From: Myxococcota bacterium
Lineage (GTDB): Bacteria > Myxococcota_C > UBA6777
Assembly (NCBI GenBank): GCA_023150835.1
Contig: JAKLKB010000035.1
Coordinates: 1-64,000, forward strand
Direction: 5' to 3'
DNA length: 64,000 bases
Shown: positions 15,092 to 24,180 of the stretch, piece by piece
Position numbering within the stretch: position 1 is the first letter of the stretch
Layout of the letters: each line of letters opens with the position of its first letter
Position numbers and translations under genes: made by a program
Notes under the pieces: generated by a model
The model's database searches: none
Seen by the model: only the letters and a program-made list of their open reading frames with translations
What the model was told of the DNA's origin: nothing

Positions 15092-16381
15092 TTACCACAT
15101 CCCACGTCCACCTCCTGCTTTGCCTGCTTTGGAGGCTTTTCGGTGATCCGTTTCTCCAGCGTTTTTGATGATCGAAAGCCGTAGGGGTTCGCCTTCGGCG
15201 ATCTGTTGGGCGTCGAGCAGGACAGGGATCTTGTCTGAAAAGTTCTCGATCACGATCCAGTCGGGGTTTTGCCCGCGCAACTGGACACTCAAAAGCCGCG
15301 CTCTTCGGCGATCAACGGTCATGACGTAGGGCTTGTTTTCGCGCATGATCAGGGCTTGGATCGGTAGGCTCAGCGATCCCGGCCAGAGCTTGGTTTGGAT
15401 GCTGACGTCGACGGTGAGGTCGATGCGTGCGAAGTCGGGTGGTTTGACCAGCTTTAAGCGCAAGCCGATCACACCGCGTTTGGCGTCGACTTGGGGGCTA
15501 ATGTGTTCAAGCTCGACCTGAAAGGGTTGTTGCTTGTAAGCGGGGGAGATGGCGATGGCGCGTTGTCCGGGTTGAAGCTGGGCAAGAGTGTTTTCGTCAG
15601 CTTCGGCAAAGATCTCTAAGCTCGATGGATCGGAGATCATAAACAAGGGGGTGCCGATCGCGACTTGCTGTCCGAGGTTGACGAGGCGGCTGACGACTAC
15701 GCCGTCGTATGGGGCGTAGATGATCATCTTGCGGGCTTGTTCTTGGAGCAGCTTGAGGGCGGATTCGGCTTCGGCCACGCGGGCGCGGGCGACTTGGACA
15801 TCTTCGGGGCGGGGGATCTCGTGGAGTTGTTCGAGGCGGGCTTGGGCGGAAAGCACCATCGCTTCGGCTTGTTCTTTGGCAAAGGTCGCTTGATCGCGTT
15901 CGGCGGTGGAGATCGAGTTGCTTTTGAACAGCTTGAGGGCTCGTGCAAGGTCGATCTTGGATTGGCGCAAACGGCTCTTGGCTTGGAGGATATCGGCTTG
16001 GGCTTGGTGGATCTGCGAAGGGAGGGCCTTGCGCTGTGTTTGTAGCAAGACTTGGCGGGCGGTCAGCAGGGCGTTTCGGGCTTGGCTCAAACGATACGGC
16101 AGATCCGATTGGTGCAATGTGACCATCTTTTGGCCGCGTTTGACGGTGTCACCTTCTTCAACCCAGAGCTTTCCGACTTGGGCGATGGATTCGGCGCTGA
16201 GCACGCTCTGGTTTCGAGCGCGCATCTTGCCTGTTGCCACGACAATTGACACCACATCTCGGACTTTTGCGTGGGTCGCAGGCCATCGTTGAGGCGGTCG
16301 CAAGGCCCAGTACAACACAGCGACCACAACAGCCGCGATCCATCCATAACGTCGTATAATTCCATTCTTTCTTTCTGACAT
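15092..16381 (-). CDS. HlyD/MacA-type periplasmic adaptor
   Basis: A 429-residue membrane-fusion protein: one N-terminal membrane anchor (residues about 12-28), a first lipoyl half with WVEEGDTVKRGQ, a long alpha-helical hairpin with heptads (about 85-200), the second lipoyl half with APYDGVVVSRLVNLGQQV, then beta-barrel and membrane-proximal domains. It links an inner membrane permease to an outer membrane channel. No TolC-like channel gene is in the window. Start chosen at 16381, since upstream in-frame sequence lacks a signal-like segment. It is the first gene of an operon with the permease and ATPase. Confidence 0.9.
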   Translation of the reverse strand: MSERKNGIIRRYGWIAAVVVAVLYWALRPPQRWPATHAKVRDVVSIVVATGKMRARNQSVLSAESIAQVGKLWVEEGDTVKRGQKMVTLHQSDLPYRLSQARNALLTARQVLLQTQRKALPSQIHQAQADILQAKSRLRQSKIDLARALKLFKSNSISTAERDQATFAKEQAEAMVLSAQARLEQLHEIPRPEDVQVARARVAEAESALKLLQEQARKMIIYAPYDGVVVSRLVNLGQQVAIGTPLFMISDPSSLEIFAEADENTLAQLQPGQRAIAISPAYKQQPFQVELEHISPQVDAKRGVIGLRLKLVKPPDFARIDLTVDVSIQTKLWPGSLSLPIQALIMRENKPYVMTVDRRRARLLSVQLRGQNPDWIVIENFSDKIPVLLDAQQIAEGEPLRLSIIKNAGETDHRKASKAGKAGGGRGMW

Positions 16382-16541
16382 GCTTCGTTCTCTTTTGTGG
16401 TTGTGCCGTGAGCGGGCTTCGTTTTGCGGAGGGTTTGACCTTCCCAACGACGATTTCTGCGGCACAAACTACTGGACATCGCTTTGGGATACAAGACACC
16501 TGTCAAGGAATGTAGTGTTGTTGTTTGTGCAACAGTGAGGA

Positions 16542-19500
16542 TCAAGGAGAGGCGGGAGTTTGTGTGGAGAGGATCTGTACGGCGCGTTGGAGTTGTGGGT
16601 CGCGGTTGTGGCGCTCGTCGTTGGGGGTGAGAGGGACTAGGACATCAGGGACAGCGGGTCCGTTTTCCATATTTTGGAGGGTGGGGAGCGCCCACCATCC
16701 GCGCAGCGGGACGCCAAAGAGCGAGCCATCGCTGAGACGGACGCGGCGGGTGGAGATCACGCCGCCGTAGGTGGGCATACCGACCAAGGTTCCGAGTTTG
16801 AGGTTTTTGAAGGCATGCGAAAAGATCTCGGCGTTGGAGATGCTGCGTTCGTTGCACAACAGGATCACAGGCTTGGACCAGTAGTAAAAAGGCCGACGGA
16901 AGGCGGGATAGCCTTTGCCCGAGCCGCGCCATTGGGTGATCGCGTGTGGTTTGGGTCGGAACATCGTGAGGATGCGATCGGTGGTCCATCCCCCGCCGTT
17001 GTTGCGAACGTCCAAGACAAGGGCGTCTTTGCCGTAGGCATGGGCAAAAAGATCGCGTTCAAATTGATCGAGGCTTGGTAGGCCCATCGAGCGGATGTGG
17101 GCGTAGGCAAAGCGGCCTTTGCTCCATCGTGTGACGCGGCGGCGATTGCGTTCGACCCATGCTTCATAGCGCTGCGTGATCGCTTGGTGAAACGTGCCGC
17201 CGATGAAGGATACGTCGCGTTGTTTGCCGTCTTTTCCTTGCAATGTGAGCAATATCGGGCGATTGGCGCGCCATCGGAGCAGGCGATAGACGTTTTCGCT
17301 GCTGTGAAGGGGATTTCCGTCGATCGCCAACAAGATGTCGCCTTTGTGAAGTCGTTGACGGTGGTGTGTGGCGGGTCCTTTGGGTCGGATGCGAGCGATC
17401 TTGAGTCCTTGTCCTTGGTGGTTGGGGTCGAAAGATACGCCAAGATCGGCGAGCGGCGTTTGTGGGGCTTGAGAGCGCGGAGACAACACGCCCAGATGGC
17501 TCGCAGCGAGTTCTCCGAGCATCATCAAGAGGATGTCATCGATCCCTTCGGAGGTGACGGCGTCGGGGAGCAGTTTTTTGTAGCGTTCGTAGGTTTTTCG
17601 CCAGTCGATGCCGTGAAATCGGGGATCATAGAACCAGCGATCGAGCCAAGCCCACGCTTCTTTGAGTTTTTGGGCATGAAGGGCCGCAAGGTTCCAGCGG
17701 CGTTCGATCTGGAAACGCACAGGTTGGGCTTTTTTCTTTTTGCGATCCAGCGCAAAGAGTTGTCCTTTGGGGGCCAAAAAATAGAGCGTATGGTCTTTGC
17801 CCCACGCCATCGCATACGCAGGGCCTTGATGGATCTGGACAAGCTTTTTGCCGAAGAGATCGACGGTGTAGATGCCCTTGGAGCGGCCTTTTGCGGCGAG
17901 ATAGAAAGTGTCGCCTGTGGGGGAGGCCAAGATCTGATCGGGGCCTTCGGGGCCGGGGAGATCATTGACGGCGCGCAGACGAAAAGGCAGCCGCTTGAAG
18001 TGGAGTTGGATACGCGGTAAGCGTCCTTCTTTCGGGGGGATGGGGCGAGAGGGAGGGCGGGCGGTTTTGGTTTGTATGGTGGGTGTGGCAGTATTGGTTT
18101 GTATGGTGGGTGTGGCAGTATTGGTTTTGGCGGAGGATGGGGAAGTATTGGTTTGTATGGTGGGTGTGGCAGTATTGGTTTTGGCGGTGGGTGTGGCAGT
18201 ATTGGTTTTGGCGGAGGATGGGGAAGTATTGGTTTTGGCGGAGGATGGGGAAGTATTGGTTTGTATGGTGGGTGTGGCAGTATTGGTTTTGGCGGAGGAT
18301 GGGGAAGTATTGGTTTTGGCGGTGGGTGTGGCGGTTTTGGTTTGGGCGGAGGGGTGCGAAGAGGGTTTTGGGTGCCAAGCGTGGAAAGTTGTGGAGGCTT
18401 TGAGATAAGCCGTTTGGGCTTGGAGTTGTTTTTTGTGTTGTTTTTTCCAGCGTTTGAGGGCGCGTTTGAGGGAGGGGTTGTCGCGTTCGTGGTCGTTGCG
18501 GTTGGGGAAAGCGTAGTGGATCTTGAAGCGATCATCGATGCCACGCGAGAGCCACGCCAAGACGCGACCGTTGTCGGACCAGACGGGAGAAAGGTCGATA
18601 TCGGGGTGACGACTGAGATTGAGTGCAGGGCGCGATCCATCGGCCTTGATCAAAAAGACGTCGGTGTTGGACTCGTCGTCATCGCGCAGAAAGAGCAGCC
18701 ACTTGCCGTCAGGAGACCAGAGGAATTCTTGGAGATTCCAGCCTTTGACGAGGGTGCTTTCTTGTCCGTCAAGGGTGCGCAAGACGAGATCGCCTTGACC
18801 GCGCAAGAAGGCGATCTGTTGGCCTGTGGGAGACCAACGGGGGGATTGTTCGTCGACTTGGGTTTGGAGCGGGTTGAGGCGTCGGAAGGGGATCTGGGCG
18901 GGGTGGCAAGCAAAGAACAGCCGAGGTTGGCCTTTTTGGTCTTTGCAAGTCGAAGCGACGAAGATCGCCTTGTATCCGTCACGATCGGAGGTGAACGCCA
19001 GCAAGCGGCCATCGGGAGACCAAGCGAGGTGTTGTTCGTGAGCAGGAGAGGTGGCGAGTGGACGAGCGATCTTGTCGGGATCTTCGGGTTGGATGATGTA
19101 GATATCGCCGCGTGCGACGAGTGCGATCTCTTTTCCGTTCGGAGAGACGGCGTATTCGGAGAGGGGTCCAGAGAGTAGTTCGCGGCGTTCTTGTGTGTGT
19201 CCGTGATCGCCGTCTGCAAGGAAGTGGATGGGCAGCAGCGTTTTTTTCGCGGTGTCGTAGCGCAACAAGCGATCCCAGTAGGCGAGGACGACGTGCTGTT
19301 TGTTGTAGGCTGCATGGACGCTGCGAAGTCCCGTTTGGGTGAAACGTGTCCATTGAGTTTGCTGTTTTGTGCGCAGATCCATGACCCACAGGTCCATGAT
19401 ATCGCGGGTTTCTTTGCGAAAGACGATGCGGTGTTGATCCAACCAACTGGGCGAGTCACTGGTTTGGCCGAAGGTGAGGCGTTGGAATTGCTTTGTGGAA

Positions 19501-20096
19501 AAAGTGTACATCCAAAGGTGCCGATGGTAAGGCATCTTGTAGCGAGCGCGCCACCATCGCGGATCGCCTGAGACAAACAGTAGGCGTTTTCCATCGGGAG
19601 AGATCGCGGCATCGACGGCGTTGACGGAAAGCAGGGGCTTGGGCGTGCCGCCTGCAAGGGGGACTTGGTGCAAGGAAAACTTGCTGTAATAGGCCCAGTC
19701 GCGTTGAGAGCGAAACAAGACGGAGCGCCCGTCGGCACTCCAACCGACGGGGAGATCATCGGCATCGTGGAAGGTGAGTTGGCGGGGTTCTCCGCCTGTT
19801 GAGGGGACAACAAAGACATCGTAAGAGCCGGAACGACGGGAGGCAAAAGCGATCCAGCGTTCATCGGGCGACCAGATCGGGTGGCGATCTTCGGCGGGGT
19901 GGGCGGTCAAGCGGCGGGCGGTTCCACCTTGCGAAGAAGCCACCCAGAGATCGCCACGCCAACCGAAGGCGATCTGTGTACCAGAAGGCGAGAGACTGGG
20001 GTGGTGTACGACACGGACGGGCGTTCCAGCCCATCCTTCCTGAAGGGACAGCATGAACACCAGCCATGCTGTACCGAACCATCGCCATGTTTGCAT
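16542..20096 (-). CDS. Tricorn-like S41 serine protease
   Basis: An 1184-residue protein with an N-terminal signal peptide ending near GWAG. TolB/tricorn-type beta-propeller blades follow, with repeated SPDG or SPDE motifs (HPIWSPDERWIAFASRRSG, AISPDGKRLLFVSGD, LAWSPDGRLLAFTSDRDG). A low-complexity Thr/Pro/Lys linker and a second propeller segment come next. Residues from about 860 hold the C1 helical domain, a PDZ domain and the S41 core. The catalytic region reads VRNNGGGWTTDRI and ERSISNAEIFSHAF, with the nucleophilic Ser near residue 1087, and a Glu in MENGPAVPDV. Role: secreted or periplasmic peptide degradation. Full length for the family apart from the inserted repeat linker. It is followed after 160 nt by the adaptor gene; functional linkage is not implied. 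Start: ATG with GAGGT upstream. Confidence 0.9.
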   Translation of the reverse strand: MQTWRWFGTAWLVFMLSLQEGWAGTPVRVVHHPSLSPSGTQIAFGWRGDLWVASSQGGTARRLTAHPAEDRHPIWSPDERWIAFASRRSGSYDVFVVPSTGGEPRQLTFHDADDLPVGWSADGRSVLFRSQRDWAYYSKFSLHQVPLAGGTPKPLLSVNAVDAAISPDGKRLLFVSGDPRWWRARYKMPYHRHLWMYTFSTKQFQRLTFGQTSDSPSWLDQHRIVFRKETRDIMDLWVMDLRTKQQTQWTRFTQTGLRSVHAAYNKQHVVLAYWDRLLRYDTAKKTLLPIHFLADGDHGHTQERRELLSGPLSEYAVSPNGKEIALVARGDIYIIQPEDPDKIARPLATSPAHEQHLAWSPDGRLLAFTSDRDGYKAIFVASTCKDQKGQPRLFFACHPAQIPFRRLNPLQTQVDEQSPRWSPTGQQIAFLRGQGDLVLRTLDGQESTLVKGWNLQEFLWSPDGKWLLFLRDDDESNTDVFLIKADGSRPALNLSRHPDIDLSPVWSDNGRVLAWLSRGIDDRFKIHYAFPNRNDHERDNPSLKRALKRWKKQHKKQLQAQTAYLKASTTFHAWHPKPSSHPSAQTKTATPTAKTNTSPSSAKTNTATPTIQTNTSPSSAKTNTSPSSAKTNTATPTAKTNTATPTIQTNTSPSSAKTNTATPTIQTNTATPTIQTKTARPPSRPIPPKEGRLPRIQLHFKRLPFRLRAVNDLPGPEGPDQILASPTGDTFYLAAKGRSKGIYTVDLFGKKLVQIHQGPAYAMAWGKDHTLYFLAPKGQLFALDRKKKKAQPVRFQIERRWNLAALHAQKLKEAWAWLDRWFYDPRFHGIDWRKTYERYKKLLPDAVTSEGIDDILLMMLGELAASHLGVLSPRSQAPQTPLADLGVSFDPNHQGQGLKIARIRPKGPATHHRQRLHKGDILLAIDGNPLHSSENVYRLLRWRANRPILLTLQGKDGKQRDVSFIGGTFHQAITQRYEAWVERNRRRVTRWSKGRFAYAHIRSMGLPSLDQFERDLFAHAYGKDALVLDVRNNGGGWTTDRILTMFRPKPHAITQWRGSGKGYPAFRRPFYYWSKPVILLCNERSISNAEIFSHAFKNLKLGTLVGMPTYGGVISTRRVRLSDGSLFGVPLRGWWALPTLQNMENGPAVPDVLVPLTPNDERHNRDPQLQRAVQILSTQTPASP
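18063..18350 (-). repeat. 27-nt coding repeats in the tricorn-like gene
   Basis: About ten units of 27 nt encode nonapeptides of two types, TNTSPSSAK and TNTATPTIQ or TNTATPTAK, arranged in mixed order. They form a linker between the propeller part and the rest of the protease. The two unit types share the TNT start and differ in the second half, implying duplication of larger blocks. The array keeps frame whatever the copy number. Confidence 0.9.
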
Positions 20097-20500
20097 TGTT
20101 GACCTCACGAGGTTTGTGTGTGGTAGTGCGTCCCTTTTTGGGGCGCGCCATCCTACGCGATGATGTGGCTGTTCGCAATCATGGCGCAGCGTGTTGGAGG
20201 CCCGTGCAGCTTTTGGCGGGCATGGGGTGGCGGATGGAGGCGGGGGGAAAGAATCTTTTGGGTGGGCTTGCATCGAAGTCTTTGGTTCGTTAGGTTTGTG
20301 CGTTTCTTGGGTGAGCCTTTGTTTCTCCGTCTAGCCTTGTTGCCGATCGGGCCGCAGGGAGGGATGCTGCGTAAAGCGCGGCACGGTGGATCTCGAACGT
20401 CCCAAGCGCCTGTTTGTGCGGTAGGATGGGGAGATGAGAGACGTGTCGGGAGGGCGGGGGAGATGGTGTGGTGTGTCTTTGCGTGTAGGAGGTTTTGGGG
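20097..20500. other. 404-bp divergent intergenic region
   Basis: It lies between the tricorn-like gene (minus) and the amidase gene (plus). I see no credible small gene, terminator or near-consensus promoter. The frames that stay open across it are rich in Trp, Arg and Gly and lack ribosome sites. The last bases hold the amidase ribosome site AGGAGG at about 20487-20492. Confidence 0.6.
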
Positions 20501-21958
20501 ATGAACCCTTATGTACATTATTCTGCGATGGAACTGGCACGGATGATCCGTGTGGGCGAGGTGACGTCGCGTGATGTGGTGGAGGCGCATATCGCGCACA
20601 TCCAAAAGGTCAATCCGATCTTGAATGCGGTGGTGAAAGAGCGATTTGAGGCTGCGCGTAGCGAAGCAAAGGCAGCGGATCGACAGCGTCAAGAGAGCGA
20701 TCCTGCGGGCTTGCCGCCGTTGCATGGCGTTCCATGCACGATCAAAGAGAGCTTCCAGTTGCGTGGGATGCCGCAAACCAGCGGGCATCATACGCGGCGA
20801 GAATGTTATCCCGAAGAGGACGCGATCACGGTGAAGCGCTTGCGTCAAGCAGGGGCGATCCCGCTTGGTGTGACGAATGTTCCAGAGCTTTGTATGTGGA
20901 TGGAGACCCACAACCAGATCTACGGGCGAACGAACAATCCCTATGATCCGACGCGGATCGTGGGAGGGAGTTCGGGTGGCGAGGGGGCGATCGTGGGAGC
21001 GGGAGCTTCGCCTTTTGGTTTGGGATCGGATGTGGGCGGATCGATACGTGGGCCGGCCTTTTTCAACGGTGTGTGGGGCCACAAAGGAACGGGTGGTTTG
21101 GTGCCGTCCTCGGGCCAATATCCGAGAGCAGAGGGGCGTGCAGGGCGTTTTCTTTCGACGGGGCCGTTGTGTCGGCGAGCGGAAGATCTGATGCCCTTGT
21201 TGCGGATCATGGCGGGTCCAGACGGCGAAGACGAAAGCTGCGAGCCGATGGAGCTTGGCGATCCTGCGGCGGTGGATCTGCGCGGACTGCGGGTCTTGGA
21301 TGTGCGTGGCGATGGCTGGCTCAAGGTGCATCCTGATCTTTTGGAGGCACAGGCGCGGGTGGCGCGTCATCTTGGGGAGCGTGGAGCGACGGTGATCCCC
21401 GCTTCGTTTGAAAAGCTCCGTCAATCGGTGCAGATCTGGTCGTCGATGTTGGGCGGATTTCAAGAACCCGCTTTGTTTCGCAAGCTGATGGGATTTTCAC
21501 GCAAGCGCGATATCCTCCGAGAGTTGGCCATGTTGGGGATTCGGCGCTCTCCGCATACGCTGCCTGCGTTGTTGCTGAGTTTGTTGGACGAGTTGAGTCA
21601 CGCCTTTCCGAAGGCTACACAAAAAGCCATCCAAGCGGGCTTATCGCTTCGTGAAGAGTTGCTTTCGGCGATGCAACCGATGGGGGTGATGTTGTATCCA
21701 ACATACGTGCGCCCTGCACCCCGTCACCGCGTTCCGCTGACGTTGCCGATCCATTGGTCCTACACAGCGATCATCAACGTCCTTGAATTACCCGCCACAC
21801 AAGTTCCTTTGGGATTGAATCAAGCGGGCCTTCCTTTGGGGCTCCAAGTGGTCGGGATGCCGCGTCAAGATCACGTGACGATCGCCGTTGCGTTGGAGTT
21901 GGAGCGCGCCTTTGGCGGTTGGGTGTTTCCCGAATGGCAGCGTCGCCTGTTTGCCTGA
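20501..21958 (+). CDS. Amidase signature family hydrolase
   Basis: A 485-residue protein with the Ser-cisSer-Lys triad of the amidase signature family: Lys82 in CTIKES, GGSSGG at 155-160, and Ser181 in GSDVGGSIRGPA. Length and order match fatty-acid-amide-hydrolase-like and general amidases. It lacks the neighbours (GatB, GatC) expected of a tRNA amidotransferase GatA, and its C-terminal half differs, so it is probably a stand-alone amidase of unknown substrate. Start: ATG at 20501, eight bases after AGGAGG, preferred over an in-frame TTG 6 nt upstream. It is followed by a family B repeat. Confidence 0.88.
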   Translation: MNPYVHYSAMELARMIRVGEVTSRDVVEAHIAHIQKVNPILNAVVKERFEAARSEAKAADRQRQESDPAGLPPLHGVPCTIKESFQLRGMPQTSGHHTRRECYPEEDAITVKRLRQAGAIPLGVTNVPELCMWMETHNQIYGRTNNPYDPTRIVGGSSGGEGAIVGAGASPFGLGSDVGGSIRGPAFFNGVWGHKGTGGLVPSSGQYPRAEGRAGRFLSTGPLCRRAEDLMPLLRIMAGPDGEDESCEPMELGDPAAVDLRGLRVLDVRGDGWLKVHPDLLEAQARVARHLGERGATVIPASFEKLRQSVQIWSSMLGGFQEPALFRKLMGFSRKRDILRELAMLGIRRSPHTLPALLLSLLDELSHAFPKATQKAIQAGLSLREELLSAMQPMGVMLYPTYVRPAPRHRVPLTLPIHWSYTAIINVLELPATQVPLGLNQAGLPLGLQVVGMPRQDHVTIAVALELERAFGGWVFPEWQRRLFA

Positions 21959-22039
21959 ACAAGCTGCGTACTGCGACAAGTCTCGGAGGAAAAGTGGATG
22001 TAAGGTTTAGAGGAAAAGTGGATTTTCGCGGCACGATGG

Positions 22040-22172
22040 TGTTGTGGGGTGCCACCCCACGCCCCGCCATAGGTCGCGGCCCCCTTGACCCCGTGTAGGC
22101 GAAGAGATCGATGGTTTTCCACCGGATGGCTCTGTCGCTCGCAACGGCTGCGAACACGGGTTTTTTTGTCCA
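22040..22172 (+). repeat. Dispersed repeat family B, copy 1
   Basis: About 130 bp beginning GTGGGGTGCCACCCCACGCC, a short palindrome. CCCCCTTGACCCCGTG, GGCGAAGAGATCGATG and GGTTTTCCACCGGATGGCTC follow, ending in CGCTCGCAACGGCTGCGAAC and ACGGG plus a T run. Matching copies lie at 42221 (reverse), 55117 (same direction) and 57079 (reverse). It sits between the amidase and ABC exporter genes. A 14-bp direct repeat GAGGAAAAGTGGAT (about 21986 and 22011) precedes it. Confidence 0.85.
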
Positions 22173-22228
22173 TACGTCACACCTAAAAGGTAGGATGTGC
22201 GCGGTAGAAGCAGGAAGAGAGAAAACCG

Positions 22229-24106
22229 ATGGCGAACGTTTCGTCGGCTCCACAGGAAAAGCCACCCTTGCCCCACGCAGCCGAAAAGGCCGATCCCAAG
22301 GGCCGTCCAGAACATTTAAAGGATACGCTGAAGCGACTTTTGAGTTTAGCGCGTCCCGAGAGCAAGACGTTGTTGATCGGGACGTTGTTTTTGCTGCTTG
22401 GGACGTTGATGGGTTTGGCTTATCCCCAAGCCATCCGCGTGATCATCGACACGGCATTGCATCCCGAAAAAGGGCAGGCTCGGATGATCGATCTGGCGGC
22501 GTTGGCGATGACAGCGATCTTTTTGGTGCAGGGGATCGCGGTAGCCTTTCGGTCGTACCTGTTTACGGTGGCGGGAGAGCGCATCGTCACGCGGCTTCGT
22601 CAGGATCTGTATCTGCGGATTATTCGACAAGAGATCGGGTTTTTTGATCAGCGCCGAACAGGGGAGTTGATCAACCGCCTCGCCTCGGATACGACGGTGC
22701 TCCAGAATACCGTGAGTGTGAATATCTCGATGGCGCTGCGTTTTTTGGCCTCTGCGCTGGGGGCTGTGGCGTTGTTGTTGTACACTTCGCCGATCTTGAC
22801 AGGGCTGATGCTGTTGGTGGTTCCGCCTGTGGCGTTGGGAGCGGTGTTTTTTGGTCGGACGATTCGAAAACTTTCGCGGGAGGCGCAAGATGCGCTTGCC
22901 AAAGCCAGCGAGGTCGCGGAAGAGACGATCGGTGGGATTCGGACAGTGCGGGTGTATTCGCACGAACCCCAAGAGTTCAAGCGCTATAGCGCGTCGGTGG
23001 AAGAATCGTTTTCGATTGCGCGCCAACGTGCGCGTGCGACGGCGATCTTTAGTGGTGCGGCCTCGTTTGCGGCGTACGGTGCGATCGCGGTGGTGCTTTG
23101 GTACGGTGGTCGCTTGGTGATCGCCAAGCAGATGGGTGTGGGAGATCTGACGTCGTTTGTGTTGTACACGTTGTTGTTGGCGGTGTCGTTGGGGGCGTTG
23201 GGGGGATTGTGGGCCGACTTTATGCGTGCGGCGGGGGCGGGGGATCGGGTCTTTGCGTTGATGGATCGGATCCCTGAGATCCCGATGGACGAAGGCAAGG
23301 TACTCGACGAAGTACGCGCAGAGATGCGTTTTTCGGAGGTGCGTTTTGCGTATCCATCGCGTCCGGATGTGGAGGTGTTGAAAGGGATCGACTTGACTTT
23401 GCCGCGAGGTCAGATTATCGCGCTTGTCGGCCCTTCGGGAGGAGGAAAGTCGACCGTCGCGAGCCTGATGACGCGATTGTATGATCCGCTCCAAGGTCGG
23501 GTGCTGTTGGATGGATGTGATCTGCGTGAACTAAACGCCTCGTGGTTGCGCTCGCAGATCGGGGTGGTGGAACAAGAGCCGATGTTGTTTTCTACCACGA
23601 TTGCCGACAACATCCGCTATGGCGATCCCGATGCCACCGACGAAGAGGTCGAAGCTGCGGCCAAAGCCGCCAACGCTCACGATTTTATTCTACGCTTTCC
23701 GGAAGGGTATCGAACAGAAGTCGGAGAGCGTGGCGTGCAGTTGTCGGGTGGACAAAAGCAGCGTGTGGCGATTGCACGGGCAGTACTGAAAGATCCGCGT
23801 TTGTTGATCCTTGACGAAGCCACCAGCGCCCTTGATACAGAGAGCGAAGCTCTTGTCAAAGAAGCCCTTGAGCGCTTGATGAAGGATCGCACGACGTTGG
23901 TGATCGCGCATCGGCTTTCAACGGTCAAAGATGCCCATCGCGTCGTCGTGATCGCAGATGGGCAGATCGTCCAACAAGGCACCCACCAAGAACTGCTCGA
24001 ACAAGAAGGCATCTATCTGCGTTTGGTGCAAAAACAATTTGCCGGTGAAGACCGTCCCCCCACGGCGCTCCGCAAAGCCTCTGCGGATGCCTCGGAGCAA
24101 ACCTGA
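22229..24106 (+). CDS. ABC exporter, fused membrane and ATPase domains (MsbA/ABCB type)
   Basis: A 625-residue half-transporter. Residues about 45-330 form six transmembrane helices with the intracellular loop pattern RQEIGFFDQRRTGELINRLASD. The ATPase domain from about 370 has Walker A GPSGGGKST, signature LSGGQKQR, Walker B LLILDEATSALD and H-loop AHRLST. It would work as a homodimer exporting a lipid, peptide or drug-like substrate. The ABCB-like motif set is also close to mitochondrial and peptide exporters, so the substrate is unknown. Start: ATG with AGGAAGAGAG upstream. The EF-G-like gene starts 74 nt downstream. Confidence 0.92.
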   Translation: MANVSSAPQEKPPLPHAAEKADPKGRPEHLKDTLKRLLSLARPESKTLLIGTLFLLLGTLMGLAYPQAIRVIIDTALHPEKGQARMIDLAALAMTAIFLVQGIAVAFRSYLFTVAGERIVTRLRQDLYLRIIRQEIGFFDQRRTGELINRLASDTTVLQNTVSVNISMALRFLASALGAVALLLYTSPILTGLMLLVVPPVALGAVFFGRTIRKLSREAQDALAKASEVAEETIGGIRTVRVYSHEPQEFKRYSASVEESFSIARQRARATAIFSGAASFAAYGAIAVVLWYGGRLVIAKQMGVGDLTSFVLYTLLLAVSLGALGGLWADFMRAAGAGDRVFALMDRIPEIPMDEGKVLDEVRAEMRFSEVRFAYPSRPDVEVLKGIDLTLPRGQIIALVGPSGGGKSTVASLMTRLYDPLQGRVLLDGCDLRELNASWLRSQIGVVEQEPMLFSTTIADNIRYGDPDATDEEVEAAAKAANAHDFILRFPEGYRTEVGERGVQLSGGQKQRVAIARAVLKDPRLLILDEATSALDTESEALVKEALERLMKDRTTLVIAHRLSTVKDAHRVVVIADGQIVQQGTHQELLEQEGIYLRLVQKQFAGEDRPPTALRKASADASEQT

Positions 24107-24180
24107 TCTGACGGCCCATCGCCTTTTTAATCACTCGCTCGTTCTCCCAAGACGGCTCTTTCTCCGAAGGAATCTGTGTT

